Source of the DNA: JAPLHP01 sp963720375
GTDB taxonomy: Bacteria > Chloroflexota > Dehalococcoidia > UBA2247 > RBG-13-53-26
Assembly: GCA_963720375.1 (NCBI GenBank)
Contig: CAVRFM010000026.1
Location: 1 to 27,541, forward strand
Reading direction: 5' to 3'
Length of the DNA stretch: 27,541 nt
Below the pieces are notes generated by a model that was not told the origin of the DNA, searched no databases, and saw only the letters and a list, made by a program, of their open reading frames with translations. The translations under genes and the position numbers were made by a program. This document shows positions 17,656 to 25,421 of the stretch, piece by piece (the first letter of the stretch is position 1; every line of letters starts with the position of its first letter).

Positions 17656-19188
17656 CTACACAGTACTGATAGGCTCTTTGGAACCAACGGTAATCTGCTG
17701 GCCTGCTACATCCTCGCTGTGTTTGACCTTTGTACTCACCGAAAACTGCCTTTCTATAGACTGCCGGTGTATATTGTTCATGGCACAGAAGGGTATCAAT
17801 CTGGCCTTTGAGTCCTTGTCAGGAACCCCATAGTGAAGGCAGCAGCCCTGGACTCTATCCAGATCAAAGTTGTACGGGTCCATAAACTGCATAATCCCTA
17901 TCGTAATCCACTTGCCTCGCATCCAGTCGTCTACCAAGTGACGACCGGACTTGCGGTTCTTGGTAAACAGGAGAGGCAGAAGCCTGGCCCAGAAGCCGGG
18001 GCGAACATACATGATGAAGCCGGTTACCAGGTCCCACGTGATTCCTGCTCTGGATTTGTTCTGATCAAACGCCCGCCGCATTCTGAAGTACAGCTTCTCA
18101 TTATCGATGAAACGCGATACAGGAACCAGCCTGTTCTTCTCATGGGCCACGAGGCTTATTACACCGCAGTGGGGATGAACGCAGAATTCTCTATGCCGGC
18201 CACCCTTGGTTACCATCTTGGCCAAGGTCTCACTCATGGGCAGCGAGAAGAAGTCTCCTTTCTTAATTTCACCATTGGTCTGTTCTTCACAAAGCCTCAT
18301 GACATCCGGCGTGGTTATCCTCATCTCTTTGAGCTTGCTCCGGTCTATCCTCCCCGTAAAACTGACAGGCTGGAAGACAATATGCCTCACCACGTCAGAA
18401 TTCTGTGCCGTATATCTGATAATATCGCCAACCTGCTGGTCGTTAATCCCTTTGACCACAGTAGGAACCAGGGCAATCCTGTTGTAGCCTATCTTCCGGG
18501 CGTTCTCAATAACCTTCTGCTTCAGTGGCCAGAGGTCGCGCCCCCGGGCCTTTATGTAAGGCTCCGATGTTACCCCGTCAAACTGCAGATACAGATAGAC
18601 CCCTTCCAGATCCCGCACCTTCTTGAAATATTCGATGTCCTCCGCCAGCCTTATTCCATTTGTAGCCAGCAGAATGTAGTCAATACCAAGCTCTCTCTCC
18701 ATTTTCAGTATGTCCAGCAAGTCATCCCTTACCGTAGGCTCTCCACCGCTATTCTGAATCCCCTGAACAATATTGGGGCGGTTCATCTCCTGAGCGTATT
18801 CTATAATTGCCCTTATCTGCTCCATGGTCGGTTCGTAGACATAATCCACCGCATGGGCAGCAGCAAAACATATCGGACACCTCAGATTGCATCTATTGGT
18901 CAGATCTACGATCAACAGGGTGGTGTGCGTTCTGTGTTTCTGGCATACCCCACAGTCAAGCGGGCAACCAAGCTTTGATCCTCTGGCTACGAGGAACCCC
19001 TTCCCATCATCCCTGAACTTCTCGGCTCTTACATACTCGTCATAATCACTCCAGTAGATATCCTCGAAACTCCCATGGTCAGGGCAACTCTTTCTCATCA
19101 GTACCTGACCATCGACCTCCCACAACTCAGCATCCAGAACCCTTAGATCCTCCGGGCAAATGGACTTCGTCTTTTTAAGCAGTTCCAC
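17656..19188 (-). CDS. Tes-like radical SAM protein (tetraether lipid synthase family)
   Basis: Archaeal Tes joins two phytanyl chains of membrane lipids by radical chemistry. This 510-aa protein has the same layout: an N-terminal zinc-type region (SICPED, CPDHGSFEDIYWSD), an extra cluster motif CPLDCGVCQKH (C75, C79, C82), the radical SAM CxxxCxxC as CNLRCPIC (C100, C104, C107), a TIM-barrel core (GGEPTVRDD), a second cluster region (FCVHPHCGV) and the C-terminal GCCLHYGVPD...PFCAMNN. The first CPxC pair of the family is CPED here. Bacterial members have been linked to membrane-spanning lipids; the substrate here is unproven. GTG 19188 sits 6 bases from GAGGGG and is preferred to GTG 19194. 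The MscS gene ends 35 bp upstream, so they probably share a transcript. Confidence 0.8.
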   Translation of the reverse strand: MELLKKTKSICPEDLRVLDAELWEVDGQVLMRKSCPDHGSFEDIYWSDYDEYVRAEKFRDDGKGFLVARGSKLGCPLDCGVCQKHRTHTTLLIVDLTNRCNLRCPICFAAAHAVDYVYEPTMEQIRAIIEYAQEMNRPNIVQGIQNSGGEPTVRDDLLDILKMERELGIDYILLATNGIRLAEDIEYFKKVRDLEGVYLYLQFDGVTSEPYIKARGRDLWPLKQKVIENARKIGYNRIALVPTVVKGINDQQVGDIIRYTAQNSDVVRHIVFQPVSFTGRIDRSKLKEMRITTPDVMRLCEEQTNGEIKKGDFFSLPMSETLAKMVTKGGRHREFCVHPHCGVISLVAHEKNRLVPVSRFIDNEKLYFRMRRAFDQNKSRAGITWDLVTGFIMYVRPGFWARLLPLLFTKNRKSGRHLVDDWMRGKWITIGIMQFMDPYNFDLDRVQGCCLHYGVPDKDSKARLIPFCAMNNIHRQSIERQFSVSTKVKHSEDVAGQQITVGSKEPISTV

Positions 19189-19223
19189 AAACACCCCCTC
19201 AAATCATCGGATATGAAAAACTG

Positions 19224-20615
19224 TCAGCGATCGACTCCATGGGTATCTGACAACGGCTCCTTCTGCGGGCGGGAAGGCGCCGGTGCGTTGCCGAAATAAA
19301 CCTTCGTATGCGGGTAAGGGATATCTATGCCTTCCACATCGAAGGCCTTCTTCAGCCTCAGGCGTAACTCTCCCATGACATCCCACTGACGCATGGGCTT
19401 GGTCTCTCCCAGTATCTTGATGTCGATTCCCGAGTCTCCAAGGTTATCTACCCGGAGAGCACGAGGTGGTGTCAAGATCGCCCCCATCCAATCAGGGTCC
19501 TCAGCCAGTTCCTTCCCCACCCTGTTGATCACTTCTATAGCATGTTTTAAGTCCGTATCGTAGGACACGCTGATATTCATATTTACTCTGGACCACTCTT
19601 TGGTGTAGTTGCTGGCCACCCTGATCTCACCATTGGGCACTGAGTGCACAACCCCGTCCATGTCTCTCAGCAATGTCCTTCTCAGATTGATCTCTTCTAC
19701 GAGACCTGAGGTATCGGCGATCTTCACTACATCGCCCTTTCGATACTGGTTCTCCAAGATGATGAACAGCCCAGCGATGAGGTCTTTCACCAGACTCTGC
19801 GCCCCAAAGCCAATAGCAATGCCGACCACACCTACGCCAGCGATGATGGGCGATATATTAAGGCCTATTTCGCTGAGCATCATAAAGACGACAACCGCAA
19901 TAATAACAGCTTGAAGTGAGGCCACCAGCACACCGGACAGGGTGTCCGCTCTCTTGTTGACCTCTTCGTCAGTCTGATCCCCTCGTGATCTGGTGACTGC
20001 CTCCCTGATGACTTTGGGAATCGCCGCCGTTGCTAATAGAACCAGCGCAAGGCCAACACCCCCCAGGAGCGCAAGCTGAGGGCCGGGGTGTCTCAGCCAG
20101 CTTTTCACCGGCGGCAGCACACTGGTCTCAAGACTTCCGATATCGAGCATATCCAGAACCAGGACCAGCCCTAGGAAAAAGGCGATCAACGGAACTAGCC
20201 ACTTTAGTGCGCCCATTATCATGTCATCCAGGGGACTGGCGGTCTTTTCGGCCACCTCGACAATGTACCACTCTATGAATACCTCAATTATGACAACGCC
20301 GGTGTAGATGCCCATGACCACGAACAGAATAGGTACGATATCATCGAGGTGTCCTTCCCAGGATGCCGGCACGACAGCAACCTCCACTGCCGTGTAAATG
20401 CCCAGGAAGAAGCACCACAGCATAGAGGCTAGACGGGTCGAGTGGATTAAAACGTCATCCCACTTCGTCTCTGTTTTCTCTGCCCACTTCTGAAGCCTCC
20501 AGTAGATAGTCTTCCTCAGTAGAAGGGTGAGCACCATGACAACTACGCCTATCCCGATGGGCACTACCCAACGCAGGATTTCGTTTTTATTGCTGATGTC
20601 GTCCAGAAAACCCAT
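19224..20615 (-). CDS. MscS-family mechanosensitive ion channel
   Basis: This 463-aa protein has an N-terminal span, further hydrophobic segments from about residue 60 to 250, and the MscS core: a glycine/alanine-rich pore helix (PIIAGVGVVGIAIGFGAQSL) followed by VKDLIAGLFIILENQYRKGDVV and the beta domain with SVPNGEI. The soluble vestibule ends near KVYFGNAPAPS. Such channels open under membrane tension to release solutes. The ATG at 20615 has AGGAG 11 bp upstream. A promoter (20729-20757) and a dyad (20698-20719) lie upstream. The Tes-like gene follows 35 bp later in the same direction. Compared with E. coli MscS (about 286 aa) it has extra N-terminal membrane helices, common in the family. 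Confidence 0.92.
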   Translation of the reverse strand: MGFLDDISNKNEILRWVVPIGIGVVVMVLTLLLRKTIYWRLQKWAEKTETKWDDVLIHSTRLASMLWCFFLGIYTAVEVAVVPASWEGHLDDIVPILFVVMGIYTGVVIIEVFIEWYIVEVAEKTASPLDDMIMGALKWLVPLIAFFLGLVLVLDMLDIGSLETSVLPPVKSWLRHPGPQLALLGGVGLALVLLATAAIPKVIREAVTRSRGDQTDEEVNKRADTLSGVLVASLQAVIIAVVVFMMLSEIGLNISPIIAGVGVVGIAIGFGAQSLVKDLIAGLFIILENQYRKGDVVKIADTSGLVEEINLRRTLLRDMDGVVHSVPNGEIRVASNYTKEWSRVNMNISVSYDTDLKHAIEVINRVGKELAEDPDWMGAILTPPRALRVDNLGDSGIDIKILGETKPMRQWDVMGELRLRLKKAFDVEGIDIPYPHTKVYFGNAPAPSRPQKEPLSDTHGVDR

Positions 20616-20697
20616 CTATCTAAGACTCCTTACTGGCAGAGAATTCTTGCGAAGGAAAGCCAGGAATTTGCTTTCTGACAACCTTCGAACCGGGTAT

Positions 20698-20757
20698 CGT
20701 GTATCTAGAGGAATACACGGGGCAGAGTAGTATATTTACCACAGAAACTCTTGACTA
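20698..20757 (-). promoter_or_regulatory. Promoter and downstream dyad of the mscS/Tes-like operon
   Basis: On the minus strand TAGTCA (20752-20757) and TATACT (20729-20734) are 17 bp apart. Immediately downstream of the -10 is a 7-bp inverted repeat, CGTGTAT (20698-20704) and ATACACG (20713-20719), spaced by 8 bases, positioned like an operator over the start site. The start codon is about 80 bp further on. The rest of the divergent gap up to 21075 shows a TATAAT at 21040-21045 suited to the HEAT gene, with no good -35 partner. Confidence 0.5.
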
Positions 20758-21075
20758 CCGTCTGACGACCACAAAACTGACCAATGCCAAAACAGATTGC
20801 ATCAGCCCCACCAGGTTTTCATAAAATGTGAATTTCACCTGATTGAGATGAAATGGTAGCGCACGGAAGTGTTCAAAGTCAACCGAGTTCATTTTAGAAC
20901 CCGAAACGGAATGCACAGGGGATCGCGAGTTGAGCAGTTTGACCTTGCCTGCTACAATCTCACAAACAACCGTTCGCATCAAGAGTGGTCGAGCACTGAA
21001 CTGTGCAACACCACAGAAAACATGTATCAATACACCATGTATAATGGGTTATCGTGAGCATCAGGAGGTTTCAGA

Positions 21076-22089
21076 GTGGGAGTATTTGATTCTATATTAA
21101 AGATCAACGTCGAAGAGATGAAGGCCAAAAAAGACGTTGAGGGCTTGATACAGGCCTTAAAAAATAAGAGAAATGTCTATATTCGAAGGGATGCGGCCTT
21201 AGCCCTTGGAGACACAGGGGACGCTAGAGCCATTGACCCACTTGTTGAGTCTCTTAGAGATCCCAATAAAGATGTTCGAAATGCTGCGGCAGAGGCCATC
21301 GGGAAGCTTGGAGGAGACCAGAGAGCAGTGGAGTTGCTCCTTGCCTCCCTGAAGGACAACAAGTCAATAGTCCGTGAGGAAGCGGCGTCAGCCCTGGGGA
21401 AAGTAGGTCACAAGAATGCAGTGGACCCTCTCATTCAGGCATTAAAGGACGAATCCTGGTTAGTCAGACAAAATGCAGCAGCATCCCTTGGAATGATACG
21501 CGATGCCCGGGCTGTCGAACCCCTGGTTCAAGTCTTGAAGGATGAAGATAAGGATATTCGCCAAATTGCAGTATCAGCTCTCAAAAACATAGGTGATGCA
21601 AGGGCTACTGATGCCCTGATTCAAACCTTGAAGGATGAAGACAAGAACATTCGCCAAACCGCGGCATTAGCTCTTGGAAATACAGGTGATGCAAAGGCTG
21701 TCGAACCCCTGATTCAAGCCCTGAAGGATGAAAGCGCTCGTGTTCGATACCAGGCAGTCGAATCTCTGGAAAAGATCGGGGATAGCAGGGCTGTGGAACC
21801 GCTCATCCAAGCACTAAAGGACAGAGGTTGGATAGAGATGGCTGCAGAGACACCGCCAAAAGGAAAGCTATTGGACAATTTTATAGAGATCGGTAAGAAA
21901 GAGAAGCCCTCATCCCCAAAGTCAAACAAGGCATGGGTCAGGCAAAAGGCAATAGAGGCTCTCGCAAAACTGGGAGATGCCAGGGCAGTGGCACCAATAA
22001 CTGAAGCTCTCAATGATAAACACGAAGCCATCCGCACATCTGCCAAGGAAGCTCTAGAGAGAATAAACGCGAAGACTCAATCAGCGTAG
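21076..22089 (+). CDS. HEAT-repeat (PBS-lyase-type) protein
   Basis: The 337-aa protein is made almost wholly of ~31-residue HEAT-like helical repeats, recognisable by the recurring DARAVEPLIQALKDE and VRQNAAASLG patterns; I count about eight. The regular array is broken near residues 250-290 by a non-repeat insert rich in Lys, Pro and Ser (KGKLLDNFIEIGKKEKPSS), then one or two more repeats follow. There is no signal peptide or membrane span. Such proteins are scaffolds or, in the CpcE/NblB/HEAT families, act on cofactors; no partner is suggested here. It begins at GTG 21076 behind AGGAGG, with a TATAAT at 21040-21045. It is convergent with the intact oxidoreductase copy. Nothing ties it to its neighbours. 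Confidence 0.9.
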   Translation: MGVFDSILKINVEEMKAKKDVEGLIQALKNKRNVYIRRDAALALGDTGDARAIDPLVESLRDPNKDVRNAAAEAIGKLGGDQRAVELLLASLKDNKSIVREEAASALGKVGHKNAVDPLIQALKDESWLVRQNAAASLGMIRDARAVEPLVQVLKDEDKDIRQIAVSALKNIGDARATDALIQTLKDEDKNIRQTAALALGNTGDAKAVEPLIQALKDESARVRYQAVESLEKIGDSRAVEPLIQALKDRGWIEMAAETPPKGKLLDNFIEIGKKEKPSSPKSNKAWVRQKAIEALAKLGDARAVAPITEALNDKHEAIRTSAKEALERINAKTQSA

Positions 22090-22103
22090 AAAGTCTACCA
22101 GAG

Positions 22104-22155
22104 CAAAAAACAAGCTACGCCGGACAGGATATTGCAATTGTGTCCGGCGTAGCTT
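22104..22155 (-). terminator. Intrinsic terminator of oxidoreductase copy 2, probably bidirectional
   Basis: AAGCTACGCCGGACA (22112-22126) pairs perfectly with 22141-22155 (15 bp, 14-base loop). On the minus strand the stem is followed by TTGTTTTTTGC, a good U-tract, so it serves the gene ending at 22190. On the plus strand the tail is only CTTTGATA, a weaker stop for the HEAT gene. Confidence 0.85.
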
Positions 22156-22189
22156 TGATACTATAATCTGCTATATTTTTCTGTCGGGG

Positions 22190-23920
22190 TTAGTACTTTT
22201 TGGGCTTGGCCGAATCCTGCACTCTCTTCTTGACCTTGAAGACCTCTTCTACCAGCGAGTCCGGTTCCTTCTTGTCCGATTCCTCCCACGGCTTGGCCAG
22301 GTTCAGGTCCTTGGCAATGATCTTGTAGCAGTTGTATGACTCCGTTGACCCGGCATTGGATCCCAGGTGCCAGCACCCTCCCGTGGCATATAGGTTCTTT
22401 ATCGGCGTCCGGTGGTTCGCCAGCTCCGGAGTGGGCCTGTTGGCTTCCTGCTGCCAGTAATTGCGGTCGATGCCCGCCATCGTCCCCATCGGTGCCAGGT
22501 TCTTCATCCTCAGGTGGTCATACGGGCTGTTGGTGTCAACTCCAATGACATTGTCCCACGTCATGTTGGGAGCATACTGCTGCCAGATCTGGATCAGCTC
22601 ATCCGCATACCGCTCCTTGATCTCCAGCCATTCTTTCTCAGTATGACGAGTGGCCGGCGGGGCCAGCTGCTCGTTCTGGAGGACATGTTTCCCCGGAGGT
22701 GCATAGGCAGGGTCAGCCAGACTGTGGCAACCTACAGTTGGAGCATAGTCCTCAAAGGGCGGCCATTGCCCCAGCTTCATGTACATGCACTCCCTGGCTA
22801 TGTGGTCGGGGCTGGGGTCCGGCTGCATCCCCAGCCATTCACATTCGTGTATGTCCGGGTTGAAGGCCTCCGCTTTGTACTTCGGAGCCTGGTGTACGGC
22901 AAAGGTATACCACATCAGGCAGCCGAAGGACTTGTCTATGAGTTCTATCCGCTTGGCCAGCAACGGATCAATATACTCTTTCCCGATCAGATCAAAACAG
23001 AGTTGCTGCGGCGACATGCCGGCACTGACAACGATCTTGTTGGCCTTGATCTGGCTGCCGTTCATCAGTTTGATGCCTGTGGCAGCTCCATTCTCAATGA
23101 CAACCTTGTCTACCTCAGCATGCGTGAAAAACTTGCACCCCATCTGCACCAGTATCTGGTGCGCCGCATGCGCTATCTGGTGCGTCCCGCCAGGCGCAAA
23201 GCCTACCAGCGGAAGATATGACGCCAGACCCATGGCATAGGGCCCCCATCCGGGTTCATTGATATCGTTCACCGACGAAACCGCAAACCTCAGTATGCAG
23301 GACTGCAGCTCCTGACTCTCAAACCATTCCCTTATTATGCGGTAGCTGCTGGCAGTTAGAACTATACCGTCAGGAGTGAATCCGGCCTCCACCATCTTCG
23401 GGAATAACTCCAGCTGTCTGTTAAAAATCTCGGGAGCCGTCTTGAACTCCGCCGGATTGTAGAGCATGTCCGCCTGGACTCTCCAGTATTCCTTGCTCCG
23501 CTCCATTGTCGACAGCTTCAGCCACTTCTCAGCATCCTTCTTGGAGAAACGGGCAATCTGCTGGGCAGTCCGTTCCTGCATCGGATCGTACTTCGTGCTG
23601 TAAATGCCGAGAGCGGTCTCGTTCTTTCTGAAGACAAACCCATCACTGCACAGATGCTGGTCCCACCGCCCACCATATTCCCAGAAATCAGGAAAATCTC
23701 GCCACACGGGCAGATAATACATCGGCAGTATTATATTGGCATGCGTGTTGCCACGAAAGCCCGGAGCCGAGGTCTCCTCCGTGGCCAGGCACCCGCCAAT
23801 TTCATGCCTTCTCTCAAAAATACCAACGCTCATGCCACCATATTTCATGAGGTACATCGCCAGCAGCAGCCCTTTATTCCCTCCCCCGATTATCACCGCA
23901 TCATAACTAGCATCAGCCAT
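22190..23920 (-). CDS. Phytoene-desaturase-like FAD oxidoreductase (copy 2, intact)
   Basis: This is the intact 576-aa version of the broken gene at 6-1737 and the reference for its frameshifts. It has the N-terminal FAD/NAD-binding motif (DAVIIGGGNKGLLLAMYL with FERR after it), the GGCLATEET stretch typical of the family, and a C-terminal FAD loop (ATGGCWHLGSNAGSTES). Its length fits CrtI-like enzymes. ATG 23920 has a strong AAAGGAGG. The gene stands alone: promoter at 23954-23983, terminator at 22104-22155. Unlike copy 1 it has no 544-aa partner beside it. The motif shared with the marR promoter suggests control by that regulator. The substrate is unknown. Confidence 0.88.
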   Translation of the reverse strand: MADASYDAVIIGGGNKGLLLAMYLMKYGGMSVGIFERRHEIGGCLATEETSAPGFRGNTHANIILPMYYLPVWRDFPDFWEYGGRWDQHLCSDGFVFRKNETALGIYSTKYDPMQERTAQQIARFSKKDAEKWLKLSTMERSKEYWRVQADMLYNPAEFKTAPEIFNRQLELFPKMVEAGFTPDGIVLTASSYRIIREWFESQELQSCILRFAVSSVNDINEPGWGPYAMGLASYLPLVGFAPGGTHQIAHAAHQILVQMGCKFFTHAEVDKVVIENGAATGIKLMNGSQIKANKIVVSAGMSPQQLCFDLIGKEYIDPLLAKRIELIDKSFGCLMWYTFAVHQAPKYKAEAFNPDIHECEWLGMQPDPSPDHIARECMYMKLGQWPPFEDYAPTVGCHSLADPAYAPPGKHVLQNEQLAPPATRHTEKEWLEIKERYADELIQIWQQYAPNMTWDNVIGVDTNSPYDHLRMKNLAPMGTMAGIDRNYWQQEANRPTPELANHRTPIKNLYATGGCWHLGSNAGSTESYNCYKIIAKDLNLAKPWEESDKKEPDSLVEEVFKVKKRVQDSAKPKKY

Positions 23921-23927
23921 TCTACCT
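22193..23927 (-). repeat. Arm 2 of the 1.7-kb inverted duplication
   Basis: Reverse complement of 1-1734, covering the whole oxidoreductase gene and a few bases of its ribosome-binding region. The two arms point towards each other across about 20.5 kb. See arm 1 for the pattern of differences. Confidence 0.85.
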
Positions 23928-23939
23928 CCTTTAACTGAG

Positions 23940-23983
23940 ACAGTTGAGATAGTATTTTACGCCATATCCTCACATATTGCCAA
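23940..23983 (-). promoter_or_regulatory. Promoter of oxidoreductase copy 2 with MarR-type element
   Basis: On the minus strand TTGGCA (23978-23983) and TAAAAT (23954-23959) are 18 bp apart. Just downstream is TATCTCAACTGT (23940-23951), which also follows the -10 of the marR promoter. An overlapping palindrome AACTG-AGA-CAGTT (23933-23945) runs toward the ribosome-binding site. Confidence 0.6.
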
Positions 23984-24382
23984 GATTTTTACAGAGAAAC
24001 CGTCCAACAGCAAGTACAGGCAGCCCTGGAGCTTCGAGGCAGGTGGGGATGGGAGACTAAAAAGAAAGCCCCACTTTCTCTATGACATGCAGGCACGATT
24101 CCCACCATGTCAGTCATCCCTCCCGTCCTAAGTGAGGTGCACAGGGCTCAAACCTGTAGCCGGCTGACCAAGAGCCCAGCATACGTGCTCAATCTCTCGC
24201 AACAGATTAGCGACAGATAAAATATCAGAGTTGAGCAATTATAGCAAGTTCTATACCCGTCAAGTCAAGCATGGAAGACGTCTATAGCACCTGAGAAGCT
24301 GACCGGTGCCCCCGCCGGGCATATGAACCAACAAGGCACAGGCCAGAGGAGAACTACATTTTGGTCAAAATAGCAGTTGGAC
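23984..24382. other. Non-coding stretch with a tRNA-like relic
   Basis: I see no gene here. Bases 24141-24157 (ACAGG loop CCTGT) and 24162-24176 (GGCT loop AGCC, 7-base loop) resemble the T arm and anticodon arm of a minus-strand tRNA, but there is no acceptor partner for 24134-24140, so this is not a functional tRNA. Confidence 0.4.
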
Positions 24383-24559
24383 TCACTGCAGCAAGTATGC
24401 AAACAAGTATATAAGGGCAGCCGGAATCGCTACAACCACCCAAAGACCAACAGCTCGACCGGCAGTATCGGCCTTAACCTCATCGTAAAGGCTTGCCTCC
24501 AGTTTCGCAGCACGCAACATTCTGGCCTCAAGAGAGCTCGTTTCGGTCTCGTTTTCCAT
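24383..24559 (-). CDS. Small membrane protein resembling a YIP1-family N-terminus (58 aa)
   Basis: The minus-strand frame encodes 58 residues: a charged helix (LEARMLRAAKLEASLYDEVKAD at its core) followed by one strong membrane span (GLWVVVAIPAALIYLFAYLL) ending two residues before the stop. The pattern of an amphipathic RAAKLDxxLYDEVEADT helix then a span recalls the start of bacterial YIP1-family membrane proteins, which normally continue with four more spans. This may be a truncated relic or a complete single-span protein. The ATG at 24559 has only a weak ribosome-binding site. A plus-strand ORF covering the same DNA (24377-24607) has no such signals and is taken as its shadow. Confidence 0.4.
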   Translation of the reverse strand: MENETETSSLEARMLRAAKLEASLYDEVKADTAGRAVGLWVVVAIPAALIYLFAYLLQ

Positions 24560-24724
24560 CACTCAGTTCATCCAAGACCTGATTCTGACGCTGCGCGATA
24601 CATTTGAAAATTAGAGCATTCCGACCTCAGCCTGAATACAAGGGATGGCTTACTGCACCGCTACGCCAGGGGCACAACGTCGAGAATGGCCTTCGAGTTT
24701 ATAGTTATATCTTATATGTTTATA

Positions 24725-24733
24725 TGATATAAT
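24725..24733 (+). promoter_or_regulatory. Extended -10 promoter of the 74-aa membrane protein gene
   Basis: TGATATAAT (24725-24733) is a full extended -10 box (TGnTATAAT) in a strongly AT-rich tract (24698-24750), with AGGAGG 24 bp downstream. No clear -35 is seen, as expected for extended -10 promoters. Confidence 0.6.
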
Positions 24734-24766
24734 GATAGAATCATATATGTACTACAGGAGGAATCC

Positions 24767-24991
24767 ATGAGAAAATACCTGCGCGACAGAGAATTCATGT
24801 TATCCTGGTTGCTCTTGTGTTCATCATGTGGAGCAGCAGGTGTATTTGCCACAATGTGGTTGGAAGATACCGTCAAGCTCTGCGAACCCAATCTTTTCGT
24901 CAGAGGGCTCGAACTCTCGGTTGCCCTCACGATGACCGGATATGCGTTCTATTGTCTGCTGTCCCGATTTGGGAAATTTCTGAAAGGGTAA
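24767..24991 (+). CDS. Small two-span membrane protein (74 aa)
   Basis: I do not recognise the family. The protein has a basic N-terminus (MRKYLRDREF), a first membrane span (about residues 11-32, MLSWLLLCSSCGAAGVFATMW), a short acidic loop (LEDTVKLCEPNLF), a second span (about 48-66, LSVALTMTGYAFYCLLS) and a basic tail (RFGKFLKG). It has three or more Cys in or near the membrane. The start is well supported by AGGAGG and the extended -10 promoter. It is transcribed alone, on the opposite strand from the tRNA and marR that follow. Function is unknown. Confidence 0.7.
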   Translation: MRKYLRDREFMLSWLLLCSSCGAAGVFATMWLEDTVKLCEPNLFVRGLELSVALTMTGYAFYCLLSRFGKFLKG

Positions 24992-25143
24992 AATCCCTCA
25001 GTATCCTGCCGGAGCCCATACCCAATGGGTAGGCAACCCCTGCATACCCACAGAAAAAGGGACATGAGACACAATGAGAAGAGCCAGGAAACCCGCAAGG
25101 CTGACTACGCAAGGAAAGTCAGTGAAGTCTGAGAGCTAGCGGA

Positions 25144-25219
25144 TGGTGAGGCGCCAGGGGGTCGAACCCTGAACCTGCTGATTAAGAGTCAGCTGCTCTA
25201 CCAGTTGAGCTAGCGCCCC
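25144..25219 (-). tRNA. tRNA-Lys (anticodon CTT)
   Basis: A standard cloverleaf reads on the minus strand. The acceptor stem GGGGCGC/GCGCCTC has one G-U pair, the D arm is AGCTCAACTGGTAGAGC, and the anticodon stem GCTGA/TCAGC encloses loop CTCTTAA with anticodon CTT. The T arm contains GGTTCGACCCC. Discriminator A (25147) is followed by an encoded CCA (25144-25146). It has its own promoter at 25234-25263. Confidence 0.95.
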
Positions 25220-25233
25220 TCACAAGCCTATTC

Positions 25234-25263
25234 ATTCTATCCCAAACCGCAGAGAAAAGACAA
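25234..25263 (-). promoter_or_regulatory. Promoter of tRNA-Lys
   Basis: TTGTCT (25258-25263) and TAGAAT (25234-25239) lie 18 bp apart on the minus strand, with the -10 ending 14 bp before the mature tRNA 5' end. Confidence 0.6.
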
Positions 25264-25313
25264 GGCAATTGTTAGGCAATAACCTGTAGCCGCAACAGCT
25301 GGCCCACAGCAAA

Positions 25314-25350
25314 CAAAAAACAGCCACTTGCGGTTCAAGCAAGACGGCTG
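25314..25350 (-). terminator. Intrinsic terminator of the marR gene
   Basis: On the minus strand CAGCC (25350-25346) pairs with GGCTG (25325-25321) and CTTGC (25343-25339) with GCAAG (25331-25327), around a short internal mismatch and a 7-base loop, followed by TTTTTT. It lies 72 bp after the marR stop. Confidence 0.75.
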
Positions 25351-25421
25351 CTTTCACACCCTGGCAGCCAAGAATCGAGAGCCCCCACCATACCCTTTCA
25401 CGGGGCCACTGTGCAGTTCCC

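Noticed and set aside
17833..18978. 381-codon plus-strand ORF
   Set aside because: Long, but antisense to the radical SAM gene, whose cysteine motifs are all in the minus frame.
20755..21030. 91-codon minus-strand ORF upstream of the MscS gene
   Set aside because: No ribosome-binding site or family pattern, and it covers the divergent promoter region.
22412..23221. 269-codon plus-strand ORF
   Set aside because: Shadow of the oxidoreductase; the same shadow appears opposite copy 1 (703-1557), as expected for a duplicated gene.
24132..24200. Possible tRNA on the minus strand (T-like arm and an anticodon-like arm with loop CTTGGTC)
   Set aside because: No acceptor-stem partner for GCACCTC is found, position 37 would be a pyrimidine and the T loop lacks the TTC; at most a relic.
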